Program-made: the position numbers and the translations under genes | The notes under the pieces: generated by a model | The model's database searches: none | What the model was told of the DNA's origin: nothing | Seen by the model: only the letters and a program-made list of their open reading frames with translations | NCBI GenBank assembly: GCA_021464415.1 | Contig: CM038469.1 | Coordinates: 62,663,650 to 62,727,649 of the forward strand | Origin: Lonicera japonica | Lineage: Eukaryota; Streptophyta; Magnoliopsida; Dipsacales; Caprifoliaceae | DNA: 64,000 nt | Direction of reading: 5' to 3' | Part shown: in pieces, positions 1 to 11,184 of the stretch | Position numbering within the stretch: position 1 is the stretch's first letter | Layout of the letters: every line of letters begins with the position of its first letter

Positions 1-1306
1 TCCATAAATTATAGATACTTAGAATGTATAATTTATTAATATACTCAATATAATTACTCAATTGATAAAACCGGTAAAAATATTATTTTTTATAAGAATT
101 TAATATTATTTAAAAAGACTTATATATATATATACGTACGTACATACATACATATATCGCATGTGTAGGACAAACTAGTTTATACTTATATTAGATTGAT
201 TCTACTTTGAACATATATTTAAATCACACAATTATGCCACGTTTAACAAAGAAACACCAAATGGAATATAATAATAAAAAAGATCAAATTCATGATGTCT
301 ACTGTTATTATTATAAAGTTAAGAGGCATTTTGACTGTCTATAAATCTCTATTATTTTTTTGTTTTCATGAAAAGAAGACTTTTAAGTCCTTTTATTTTA
401 TTACAAACTAGAGTTTAAACAAATAAAATCTGATAACGGAATAAAAAAAAGTAATTTGTGACGAATTTAAACTGATAATTGCATCAATCAGTCTATTTTG
501 AACTCATTGTTTAGCCTAGTTTAATGTTTTGAATAACTGAAACGTAGGTTCAATATATCTTAATGTTAAAAAAACTAAAAATAGATGGGATTGGACCAAC
601 TTGTTTTAAATTTTTTAAAGAATTTTTTAATTATAATTTTTAATCTTATTTTGATCTCAACAATTTTTTTTAATAAATTAAACTCAATGTCAGGTGTGGA
701 AATAATCCACCGGCCACTTTTGTCAGTATGATTTGAAAAAAATTGGACTGATGTATCGCGAAACTCCTAAAAACGATATATTGAGTTTATTGTGTGTATA
801 TTATTAGTGTGAGTATTATAACTTTGATGTGATATCTTGATGCGTGTATAAAACTCATCTAAAGATGCAGAATTAATCAAAACCATAATATATGTATTTT
901 TAACAATTAAATTTTTATATTTTTTGCAAAAAAAATGTGGTCAAAAAAAATGTTGTGTAATATAGATAATTAAAAAAAATTCCCACGTGCCTTGAATGAA
1001 AGTCTTTCCAAAACAATTTGGACAAGAAACTACATACGTATTTATCCAAAACCGATTTGATGATGAATGTTATTAAGCTCGACCATGTATACCGGGGGAA
1101 GTCAAATATATTAATTACGCATCCAAAATTCCTTTCTTTTTTGAACACTGCTACTTTGGTGCAAGTCCTCAAATAGTATGTACTACTGTATTGTATTGTG
1201 AATTTCTTTGTTTCATCATAAACGTTTTGTGTTTATTCCAAGTGCATGTGGACAAATAGATTATACACATTGTTTAAGTCTTGGGATACCGGTACAAAAT
1301 CATAAA
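1..1306. other. AT-rich intergenic DNA, no gene seen
   Basis: The stretch is AT-rich with short TA and GTAC microsatellite tracts near 120-160. No reading frame here has plausible coding character on either strand, and I found no recognisable exon or RNA gene. Confidence 0.6.
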
Positions 1307-1318
1307 AAACTAAGAGTT

Positions 1319-1640
1319 TTTTTTTTTTTTTTTGAATTTGGTAATTAAGTTAACATTTTTTAGCAACAAACAATCCATACATCACAAGCAGTTAAATGGC
1401 ATACACAAGTATACAGAGCACATAGAGTAACTCCAAAAGGATCCAACCTTTGGAGTCACCAAATATGGTTATATACTTATGCGTTTTAACCAAGCATAGC
1501 GATGTGGGACGGTTGCAAATCACATTTGGCTTCATTGCCTTTTTTCTTTTGAATTTGGTAATTAAGTTAACATTTTTTAGCAACAAACAATCCATACATC
1601 ACAAGCAGTTAAATGGCATACACAAGTATATAGAGCACAT
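1319..1640 (-). mobile_element. Dimeric retroposon with A tail and 12-bp target duplication
   Basis: The element is flanked by a perfect 12-bp direct repeat, AAACTAAGAGTT, at 1307-1318 and 1641-1652. On the minus strand it ends in an A tail (a T run up to 1333), as expected for reverse-transcribed RNA. Inside are two head-to-tail copies of a ~91-bp unit, 1334-1424 and 1551-1641, which differ at one base that I can see. They are separated by a unique 126-bp middle section containing an snRNA-type promoter motif pair. The upstream copy (minus-strand order) lacks that promoter section, so the element looks like a 5'-truncated dimer. The family is unknown to me. The near-identity of the copies suggests recent insertion. 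Confidence 0.6.
1469..1510 (-). promoter_or_regulatory. snRNA-type promoter pair: USE plus TATA box
   Basis: On the minus strand, GTCCCACATCG (1500-1510) matches the plant snRNA upstream sequence element consensus RTCCCACATCG exactly. TATATAA (1469-1475) follows after exactly 24 bp. In plants a gap near 24 bp is typical of Pol III-type snRNA genes such as U6 and U3, and one about 10 bp longer is typical of Pol II-type. The DNA downstream does not look like U6, U3 or 7SL. Motif and spacing are seen directly; function is inferred. LTRs can also contain this motif by chance or descent. Confidence 0.45.
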
Positions 1641-1675
1641 AAACTAAGAGTTCATATCTTGTAAAACGGAACATA

Positions 1676-2275
1676 AGGTAAAATGTCTTGTCTGAAAATA
1701 TTTTTTGCAAAAAAATCAATGAATAATATTTTTTAGAAATAAGAACTTAGATATCATTATTATTTTGAAATAAGGGCTTATTTATCAATTGTGTTTTAAA
1801 ATACGAGCTTGTTTATCAATTGTGTTTTAAAAACAATTGTTTTAACCGAGTGCAAACTTAACTTTACAATAAAAAAAAATTAATGCAAATTTGTTTTGCA
1901 TGATGTGTTTGTTTTTTTTAATAATTATATTCTTATATTTCATTCATAAAATTTTAAAATAACGTCAAATAAACACAAATACATAGAAATATTTTAAAAA
2001 ATAAAGAATGCAAATTTAACTTTACATAACTCCGAAAAAACTATTATGGTCATTTTATTAATAAGTAGGTTTTAAATATATAATTTGGTAAAATTATTCT
2101 AAAGCACTGTCAATTAAACACTTATTTATAATAATATGTTATAAATATATAGTGAAAACTTAATTTTACATGATTAAATTTAAAAATTTACTATAAAATT
2201 AAATTTGCATTCATTTTAAAATTTAATTAAATATAGGTGCTTAATTTATAAAAATATTATTTTTTAGTTCTTTTG
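1676..2275 (+). repeat. AT-rich dispersed repeat, copy A
   Basis: This ~600-bp stretch matches the reverse complement of ~26935-27600 along most of its length. Shared landmarks include the TTTTGCATGATGTGTTTG-like segment near 1895, the TCATTCATAAAATTTTAAAA-like segment near 1943, and the CACTTATTTATAATAATATG segment near 2120. Both ends carry related AATAATATTTTTTA motifs in inverted orientation (near 1725 and 2260), suggesting imperfect terminal inverted repeats of a non-autonomous DNA transposon. No coding capacity is visible. Confidence 0.55.
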
Positions 2276-2599
2276 TAATTTTTTTTTTATAAATTCTATT
2301 TTTTAATATCCCAATAGTGTACTTCTTCTAATTTAAGACATGAAGGAAGCATAGTATTATTATACGGAGTACATAACTAATAACTGGTTCAGTTGGAAGG
2401 AAACTTTTTTCCCGGGAAGGAAGAAGAAGAATGAAAGTGAAAGCTGTCCATTCCTATCTCACCACCTGTCTGCCTCTCTGAAAATCTAATAAATGGACAC
2501 ACCCCTCCAAATAGTAACCTCTTTTGTTGTTTGCGGGTCCCCTTTCTTTACCTGTCCCACTGTCCCCCCCTCCCTCGAATCGTATCTTTCTTCCCCTTC

Positions 2600-2964
2600 T
2601 AAAATTCTCTTCACCTCTCTCTCTCTCTCTATATATATATATACACATAGCAGTGGAATCGTATCTCTCTCTATATATTTTAATTATATTTATATAATAT
2701 TTAAAAAAAAAATTTATTTTATTAAAATTTGAATTTTTAAAACTAAAATTATTTATTTTAATTTTTTAAATGATATAAAATATTTATTATAATGTGTATG
2801 TTTAAATTATGATAAGTTTCATTACACTATTATTTACAATAAATTTGTAATAACTTTAAATGATTTATTAAAACATTAATTACTTATTATATTAACCATT
2901 ATATATATATATATTATAATTAACATAAAAATATTTGGCACTACTCTCTCTCTATATATATACA
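2600..2964 (+). promoter_or_regulatory. CT-rich and TATA tracts upstream of the OTU gene
   Basis: Two pyrimidine tracts run directly into TATA-rich sequence: (CT)n-(TA)n at about 2611-2643, and a shorter one at 2944-2962. Plant core promoters often have such Y-patch and TATA composition. They lie 1.0-1.4 kb upstream of the OTU start codon. A spliced 5' leader would fit, with a candidate leader exon around 3120-3240 and an intron ending before 4012. This is a weak composition-based call. Confidence 0.25.
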
Positions 2965-3555
2965 CGCATGTTATAATAAATTATATACGATTGGTGGCCA
3001 AATTTCAACGATCTCATACTAATGTAACTTTCTTGTTTTCCCTATATGTTTAATTTCCTCATAAATCTCACTGCGTATGTATGTATGTATGTACGTATGT
3101 ATATTTTCTGACACAATAATTTCTTTATTTTTCTTTCCCAGATCAAGATCGACCATTTTTGTTTGTTCATCCTAGCAAATCTTCATTTCCTTTCTCTGTG
3201 TTGTTATTATTCAATCTTTATCGGGGAAGAAGCTGTTTGGCTCTGCTGCTGCTGTTGGTGGTGGTTGTGGTATTCCTTTTAAACATCTCTGATTCTTGTT
3301 CACCCGCTTGTTTCCTTATGATCTTGATTTCCCTTTCTATAAATTGATTGATGATTGATTCTTCAACTCAACTCATGATGCTATTCGATCCCTTACATTA
3401 GATTCTTTAAATTAATGGGTTTGACTTGGACGGTAGGTATCCAAGAGATTTCTTTGTAATCCTCCGTGTTTTTGGTTGGTATTGGGAAATGCCTTGCAGC
3501 CCCACTCGACTTTTGCTTATTTCCTCCTGTATTTCAAATTCGAGACCCGTATGGT

Positions 3556-3680
3556 TGTGTTTGGGAACCCAATTCCAAAGCTTGGAATTGGAGCAAAAAT
3601 TTAGCCTCAATTCCTAATTGTGTAGGCTAATTTTTGCTCCCATTCCAATTCTGTAGCTCATAATTGGGTTCCCAAACACA
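3556..3680. mobile_element. Small foldback MITE in the OTU upstream region
   Basis: TGTGTTTGGGAACCCAATT (3556-3574) is repeated perfectly inverted at 3662-3680. Pairing continues imperfectly inward through CCAAAGCTTGGAATTGGAGCAAAAATTAGCC-like sequence (3575-3605) against 3620-3650, so almost the whole 125 bp folds into one hairpin. The ends and size fit a MITE. I could not settle a target duplication, so the superfamily is open. It lies in the presumed 5' leader intron of the OTU gene. Confidence 0.6.
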
Positions 3681-4011
3681 CCGTTAGTTAATTTATAGAT
3701 AAGAATTTTGCAAATTAATTATCTCTTCGGTTCGGTTAGGTTCTTTTGCCTATTGTAACCGGTCATGACTAATTAGGCATTCATTCTTGTTTTTGTGGAT
3801 GGAAGCTTTCTCCTTTTACACCTGGCATTATGTTCTGGTCGAATTCTACAACATGATATGTACTAGAAAATACTTGTAGTTGGTAGTTTAGTTACTAATA
3901 AATTAAAGCTCTACATTATATGTCGAATGGTAGTTAGTCATTTGGTCCTCTTTTATCACTTTCAGCAGACGTTCATTCTGTGGTGTAAGCTTGTTGTTGA
4001 CCTATTATTAG

Positions 4012-7000
4012 ATGACGGCAAATGGTGCTCAAAGTATTGGTGAGTGTTCAAGATCAACTTCAGAAAGCAGCCAGCAGGAGGTTGAGGATGACAGAATGAT
4101 TGCTGTTGTACTATCCGAAGAGTATGCTCAGTTAGATGGTGCAGTTGGTCGTCGGCTTTCCAACTTGGCCCCTGTTCCCGTAAGATCCTTGACCGTTCTT
4201 CATGCTTTTGACCAACACAAAATCTTATGGTTGTGAATGCATTCCAATCAAACTACGTCAATATCACTGAATTGACCATAATTAAGTTTCATATTATATC
4301 CTTATTTCTTTGAATAGCAGTTGATGGGCCATTTGGTTTGGTTTCCTCTTGTATTAGTGCAATATGCATTGTCGTTTATGCTTTAGTTGTACTTTTGGTT
4401 TGTCTCTCCATGTGTGAGCAGGCATATGCGAGGGTGCATGTTGGAAAACATGATACATTTTGACCCATAGCCTAACAATTTATGCTTTTGGATGAGGTGG
4501 TGTTAAATACTCTCATTCTGTTGGTGGATATCTTCTTGAAGTTTTACCAAGTCTTGTACTTCTCATAAAATTGTCCCAACAACGCCTAATATGAGCTCTT
4601 CTGTTCAGTGTCATGGTTGTGAATTGGTTTATTGATGCCTCATGCTTGTCACTAAGCTCCCTATCTGATTGCGTGACTTGAACAAGTGCAACCCCATCCC
4701 TGGATGCCAGCTCACATTAATTTTGGGTAATGGGGAGTAGTGTCCGAGCAAGCCAAACCCCAAAAATTGAAGCACCCCTCCCTATATAATATTACCAATA
4801 AACAATGAATTCAGATTATGCTTGTAATTTCTTAACACATGCCTTATCAATTGAAGCAAAGAGAAAACTCCTTATGAAATTGTCCTTGACAAGCTACGTA
4901 GCAGTTCAAGCTAAATGTGCCCCCTTTTCTCATCGCAAGAATTTATGATTGATGAAACTTCAATTACTAATTGCAGATGTTTCTTTTTTTAGATGAACAT
5001 GTGAATCTTTTGTTTACAATGATATCATTTTTAATTTCAGCATGTTCCACGGATAAATTCTTTCATTCCAAACTTAAGTGACGCCAGTTTGGATCATAAC
5101 CGGCTGCTCCAGAGGTACGTTGTATTCAAGTTGGCATATTATGATTCAAGCTTTTAATGGTGAAGAATTTTTCGAAGAAATATTTCAGATTCATCAAATT
5201 AAGTTTCTTTATTTTTCCTTGTAAACGAGGGAACTTGTAAAAAGGAGAATGAGGAAGAATTTTAATAAAGTTAAAAACAATAATTCTAAACTTTTTCTTT
5301 TTTGAATTTGAATCAAATTTTATGTGCATGTGGAGTGTAGGTGTAGACATATCTTTTTATATTCTACCTATGTTTTAGAATATATGGGAACATACGGCTC
5401 TCACACCTTGATTATACGTGAAATATGTAGAGAAGGAACCTACACGTGTTAACAGCCATTGTAATGAGGACCAAGCTTCTAGTGTTTTGTCGAAAAGTTG
5501 GAAGATATGTTTAAATATTATGCTGAGTATATCATAGAATATTTTTATGTAACAGTTTCTACTAGTCTTCTGAACTTTTGATGCAGCAACGACTACCAAG
5601 TGATAATATTTGTAAGCGATAGCCCATAAAGATCAAGTTCAGCCATACAAATTAAAATAAAAACATAAACAAAAAAGAGAATGAAAGCCACAAATTACAG
5701 TAGCATGAAAAGTAACTTGTGGTCATGGCCCTTTTGAAATATTGCAAATAGGGAACTGCTAGAGAACATGAACAGTATGCTGCTATGTTAATGTGAGCAC
5801 TGTGCTGTATTGCTGTTACAGTTCTACTGTATATAATTATCCCAAGTCAGACCTAATTTCATGAACCCCAAATATCTTGAATAGCCAGAAAATTGGAGAT
5901 GCTGTGATTTCATTTTCATCCTTGGATCTGCTTCTTGGATGAGCTGATGAGTGATTTTCATTTTACCACTTCCTTTCAGGCTAAATGTTTATGGTTTATA
6001 CGAAGTGAAGGTCTCTGGGGATGGAAACTGTCAGGTTTGTTCAGCTTCTTTCCACTGTGGGAATGTTATCACTAGATGAATACTAATTTTTCTTCTCTTT
6101 TTCAGTTTCGTGCGCTTTCAGACCAAATCTATAGATCTCCTGAGTACCACAAGCATGTTCGGAAGGAGATTGTGAAACAGGTTTGTTATAGATTAACTTC
6201 TTCGTGATCAACGAACTTGTCTGAGGCTTTTTTTTTTTTTTAAATAAATTAAGGGAGGTCTATGTCTCTCCCTTAACCCTACAAACAATGAAAACCCCCC
6301 CTCCCACCCCCACGAGTCGAGCCCTTGACCTCAAGGCAAGGGTAGAGGTTGCCTACTACTGGGCCAACCCAAGTTGAGCTAAGTCTTTCCATGCATGTTT
6401 GATCTAGGCTTTCCTGTTTTACTCTTCTTTAACAGGCTTTAGGCTGGCTTGGTTTGGCTCAGTTTTTAGTTTCATCATGAATAAAAAAGAAACGCAAAAA
6501 ACTTGGGGGATAAACAGAGGACCCCATAGACGATCCAGATGAGATCAATGTAGATCTGAAACGTTTGAAATAAGCTAAGAAATTATTTTATAAGTTGGGT
6601 TGATGGCTATTGGCCAGGTTTCAGTTAATTTGCTGCCTTTTCTAATACTAGCGAAGTCTCCCTGTATTTAAGTATCATAGTTTTGGTCTCAGAGGGGAGT
6701 GGGGGGAGCCTGTCGCAAGTCTTAATACAGAGGTTAGGAAATATTAAAAACTACAAATGTAAAGTTGAATTATGTTCATAAAACAACTACATCCAGATTA
6801 GTACTAGCGCTGTCTATCACCACTAATGTGACCAACTCCACGTCTCCTATGAAAACCCATTTTCACCTATATCATAGCCATTTTGAATCTCATCTTGAAT
6901 GCCATGTTTTTCTTCCAGCTTAAGGACTACCGATCTTTGTATGAAAGCTATGTTCCGATGAAGTACAAGCACTATTACAAGAAAATGGCCAAGTAGGATA

Positions 7001-9172
7001 CTTTCTTTGTATTCATTGTGCTTTAATTCTTTTGTCATTCTTCTTCCATTTAATATTTGCATAAGCAATACTTTTAGGATCTGCTGCAAAAGCAGGTTTT
7101 CGTTTGTCTCTGATACATGCCACATGCAGGTCTGGTGAATGGGGGGACCATGTTACTCTTCAAGCAGCAGCTGACAAGGTCTGGTAATTTTGTCAAAAAG
7201 AGTTATGTTCTTAGTTTCATTCTACTCCTTTCTAATCTCTTTTCTTTCAAACATTACTGGTGCATCTGATGTGCTTTAAACTCGCGGATATCAATAACTT
7301 CCTTTACAGATGCCTTTCCGTGGTCATACAAAATTCCCTATGTGAGGGTCAACTGATGTACGTTTTTTTTTTTTTTTTTTAAGAATTCCATCTAAAATAT
7401 AGGAAAATTGTACTTCGAGTGCAAAGAATAAAATGAGGAATATTCGCCATTTCAGTAATGAGGTGCGGATGTGAGGCAGAAAAAGAAGAAAAAGGGTGAG
7501 GGTGGAGAGGACGCTGTAAGGTGTACCTAGCACTGCTATTGAAAGTACATACCTTAGTAGAAAAAGTTCATTTCTTGCCCTCATTCATTTGTTTATAAGT
7601 ATAACCTATTGCATGTACCTTCTGAAATTTGATTTATGAAGTTTAAAGTGATGTAGGAGTAGAACATTTCTTTCATCTCATGTTGGACAGATTGTAATAA
7701 ATGCCTATACTTCACACATCAATTTTATAAGTATAATTTGGAGATTCGGGCCTTTTAGGCACCTGACTATTTCCCAAGGGTAAACATAGACCCCCTAGTC
7801 TGTATGCACCAGGACAAATTAGGGAGGTGGGCTCAAGAGGATTCAAACTCTTGACCTCCTGCTTGTGAAGTAAGGGCCCTACCACCACGGCACCACGCTA
7901 TCTCCTTCGGATTATACTTTATGCATCTTTATAAACAATATTAACCAAAATGTTTCTCAATAAAGGTGAATATTTCAGAGTACACAGAGTGATCAAGTAG
8001 CTTTGTATATTGAACACAAGGCTAATAAAATGCAATGAGATAAAAGGTTCTGAATCCCTATGTAATTTATATATTTAAACTCTCTAGAATAAGGAGACGA
8101 CAACTCAAATGAATATAGAAAAATAGTAAGAGAAGGACAAATTAACTCTAACAGATCATGGGAAAAGTTAGGAACATGGTTCAAGTTTTGGTTTCCACTC
8201 TTCCTCAAGAAGAGCAGACTATGACGATGCTACGGAAACAGTACTTTGTGGGTATGGGTGTGAGAAGTTACTTCATACACTCTTGGTCTGTGTTATGCAA
8301 TGTCCCCTCAGTTCTTTTTGTCAAAGGTTAGTAGTGGCTTTTTTTAGGGGAGGTCTACCTCACTTCCTCTAACTACAAACAACGAAAATCCTTCCAAATC
8401 TCCCTGGTGAGACTCGGAACCTCGGGATCTCTCCCAGATCCGAGTGGGTACCTCCCCCGACTAGGCTAGCCCACTTGCTCAAGGTATGAGTGGCATTAGT
8501 ACACAAACTCTGGCATCCAAGGTTGACACTTCAATGCATTTATTATGCATCCATTGACGTCAAAAGTGAGCTCTTGTGTTTGATCTTTCTATAACATGTA
8601 AACGTTAAAGCACTACCCGGGCGTCCAATGTCACTTCTACACCTCAATATCAACATAATAGTTCAAATTCTGATTGTTTATTATTAGTTTGTAGCAAAAT
8701 ATGCCTCCTTAGACTCCACATGTCGAGGTTTGTGAGGATCTCCTCTTGCAGACTGCAGCAGCTAATTTATGTGTGTGCTTGTTTGTATGCAGTTTACAGC
8801 GAAGATATGTCTTTTGACTTCATTCAGAGATACTTGTTTCATAGAAATTATTCCGCAATATCATGCACCTAAGAGAGGTGATCGTATATACTAGTTGTAG
8901 TAGTCATTTTTCTTCATTTTCTTCCCTATTCACTGATTTCTTGACATTTAAGCGTTTGCTGGGTGTTTTTTGGTCATTTTTACAGAACTGTGGTTAAGTT
9001 TTTGGTCTGAGGTGCATTACAATTCAATTTATGAAATCCAAGGTTGGTAATTACAATAATAGCTGATTTCCTCTGAAATTGATGATACAAAATATTGAGC
9101 AATTTTGCTTTTGGGTGCTGTGCAGATGCTCCGGTCCAGCGTAAGCCGAGAAAGAAACACTGGTTGTTCTAG
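4012..9172 (+). CDS. OTU-domain deubiquitinase (plant OTU11/OTU12-like)
   Basis: Nine coding exons join cleanly: 4012-4179, 5041-5114, 5980-6034, 6106-6180, 6919-6992, 7130-7178, 8793-8877, 8986-9042, 9126-9172. They give 227 residues; all introns are GT-AG and phases agree throughout. The product should be a cysteine protease that removes ubiquitin from proteins. The catalytic loop GDGNCQFRAL has Asp95 and Cys98, at the exon 3/4 junction. The catalytic His204 lies in EVHYNSI. Residues 1-60 are a polar N-terminus without a visible targeting signal, and the C-terminus is short and basic (KPRKKHWLF). Length and layout fit the short plant OTU group rather than the longer OTU9/10 proteins; which paralogue it is cannot be settled here. 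The start is the first ATG of the first coding exon. The 1.6-kb intron 7179-8792 carries two SINEs, and the 738-bp intron 6181-6918 carries one. Confidence 0.9.
6228..6385 (-). mobile_element. tRNA-derived SINE, family 1, in OTU intron 4
   Basis: On the minus strand the element runs from about 6385 to an A tail (T run 6230-6242). It contains a B-box-like GGTCAAGGGCTCGACTC and an A-box-like GGCCCAGTAGTAGG, the internal Pol III promoter of tRNA-derived SINEs. Its 3' part, with ACAAACAATGAAAACC near 6280 on the plus strand, is shared with the copy at ~8340, so both belong to one family. End coordinates are approximate. Confidence 0.5.
7745..7915 (-). mobile_element. tRNA-derived SINE in OTU intron 6
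   Basis: Read on the minus strand, GGTGCCGTGGTGGTAGGG resembles a Pol III A box, and GAGTTTGAATCCTC, about 35 bp further on, resembles a B box. The GTCTATGTTTACCC segment that follows is typical of plant SINE bodies. No clear target duplication was found and the limits are approximate. Confidence 0.45.
8338..8485 (-). mobile_element. tRNA-derived SINE, family 1, in OTU intron 6
   Basis: The minus strand shows a B-box-like GAGGTTCCGAGTCTC and an A-box-like GGCTAGCCTAGTCGGG, and ends in an A tail (T run 8339-8345). The 3' half, with ACTACAAACAACGAAAATCC on the plus strand, matches the SINE at ~6228-6385. Confidence 0.5.
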
Positions 9173-10104
9173 AGGGTTAGAGATATCATATATAGGGTGG
9201 GTGAACGTCATCTGTATAAAGATACAGCCTATATTCCGTCTTACTATCCTTTCTGACTTCTATTCTATATTTTCATATGTTTATTCTATTTTTAGTTACT
9301 CTACTTCTGTTCTTTTATTACCATTATTTAATTTACTGTATCTTTGACATGTACAAGTAAGGAAAAACGCCGGGTTTTTTCACATATATGTATATTGCAC
9401 TATTACTTATATTTTATACAATCAGTTGAAGAGAGATACTGTTAGCCTTCAAACTACTCGAAACATTGTTTGTTGTGCTTAGTCTTTATTTTGTTATTGC
9501 AGTTTTTATGAAAAGAAGAATTAACTAATAAAACATGAGACTGGGTTCACTGGGGTCTAATTCGAGGGGTGAAATGAATGAAATTTTATGGAGATGAGAA
9601 TAACTAAAATCTAATGTGAACACAATTTGCTGAAAATCTGTAAAATGAGATTGTTCCACAGAACGGGTGGATCGATCCTATGGGGAATGGATCCCAAGAG
9701 TTGAAAAACTTCAGCAAGTCGGATCAATCTGCCTGGGACATGATTAATTTGATTCGCTGGACCAATGTATTTTGCGTTGCATTTATGCTCAAGAGCTACT
9801 CTTGTATATCTTCTAATCAAGTCTTAAATCAATCTATTCACCAACTATTCATTGTTGAATCGCCTTTGAAACAAACACTTTACCTAAGCCTGAATTTGAT
9901 ATCCGCCTTTAGGTACAATGTTTGAGTTGAAGTTGTTTCCCTACGGTCAAGGACTCAGACTCTAACCTACGCTTCTAACATAGTGAGTGCGTCGTGGGAA
10001 TTAAGCCAAAACATACATGGTATTTGTAAAATAGATGTTACAATAATTAGATAGTGTTGTTGTTCATGAAGTGACAATAGTGATCTTAACTAGCGCTCCT
10101 TGAC
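9173..10104. other. OTU 3' region and intergenic DNA, no gene seen
   Basis: The first few hundred bases probably hold the OTU 3' UTR, but I see no unambiguous polyadenylation signal. No supported exon, RNA gene or mobile element was found in the rest. Confidence 0.45.
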
Positions 10105-10335
10105 ATGTATACCCCTCACCATCAGCATGAGATAAGAACAATAGCTAATCACAAAATGTGTTCCTGTGGCTTGACCACTACTGAATTCGAGCTCTGGCTC
10201 CCAAGTCGAGTCCTAGCAGCAACAAAACAATTGTGCCTAGAGGTAGGCTTAGATCCGCGATTGAAAATTAATCGATGTGTGCGTAAACTGGTCTGAACAC
10301 CCCATGACTGGAACAAAAAAAGAAAAAAGAAACAA
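10105..10335 (+). mobile_element. SINE, family 2, with A-rich tail
   Basis: The 3' part, ATTAATCGATGTGTGCG...CTGGTCTGAACACC followed by an A-rich tail at 10315-10335, is clearly related to the SINE end at 33808-33902. AAGTCGAGTCCTAG near 10203 resembles a Pol III B box. No ORF of coding quality is present. The 5' limit is uncertain. Confidence 0.45.
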
Positions 10336-10500
10336 CTAACCAAGTCTGTCTTAATTTCTTTTTGGTGAATAACAACGATATTCGATATGTGCCATTCTCT
10401 TAATTTTAGAGCATATATAGCATAGGCTTCTACTAATTTACTATTAACTTTTAGTTTCCAAACTAAATCTCTTAAGGATCAAATCACTCGCTTTCCTAAA

Positions 10501-10810
10501 GGGTGATGCTATATGCACCCCTATTTTGTAGCAAAAACACCACATAATTAAAGTGTTGAAGGTGTTGTGGCTACATAATTAGAGGATATTTGATTCGGTG
10601 GCAAGTTGCCGACTTGAAGGTTCATATTCGATGACAGTTTACCGAATCAAATGTTCAATTTCGGTGGCAAGTTGCCGTTTAGGTTAAGTCGGTAAAACGT
10701 TACCGAATCAAATGTTCAATTTCGGCAATGAGCCACCGACTGGGTGTTTAAATTTTGAGTGTCATTTGTGGTGTCTTGGCTACAAAATAGGGGTGCATAT
10801 AACATCACCC
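10501..10810. mobile_element. Mutator-type MITE, 310 bp
   Basis: The terminal inverted repeats are ~44 bp long: GGGTGATGCTATATGCACCC... at 10501 and its near-perfect inverse ending ...GCATATAACATCACCC at 10810, with only a few mismatches. Flanking 9-mers are TTTCCTAAA (10492-10500) and TTCCCTAAA (10811-10819), an 8/9 target duplication of the length expected for Mutator-like elements. Inside, an ACCGAATCAAATGTTCAATT segment occurs twice (about 10639 and 10698). It has no coding capacity and needs a transposase in trans. It lies between the OTU and ACS genes. Confidence 0.8.
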
Positions 10811-10989
10811 TTCCCTAAATGTATTATTAATGTCCTGCATCAAGCTGTAATTAAATTAGTTTATGGTGTACCAAAGTAACAATAACCCTTGCTTTCTTCT
10901 AAAAAGTGGAGGAACTTGGATTAATCTATACTACCAAAGTAGTATATTTAATACTAAATTAATATAAATGCAAACAATTAGGATGTATG

Positions 10990-11021
<32 letters not shown>

Positions 11022-11184
11022 AAGTGGTAATTAATTTATATTTAAATAAATTATTGTCAGAATTAAAAACAATTTAATAACTTTAAGAGATAATGGGTTA
11101 TAAGGTCTCGTTCCATAATGTTTTATAACTCTAAGGACAGACTCATATTTAATAAAGGAAAATAGTACTAATTTCATAATTTAG

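Noticed and set aside
1392..1647. Open frames on both strands in the dimeric retroposon
   Set aside because: They run through repeat copies and promoter motifs, and show no conserved protein.
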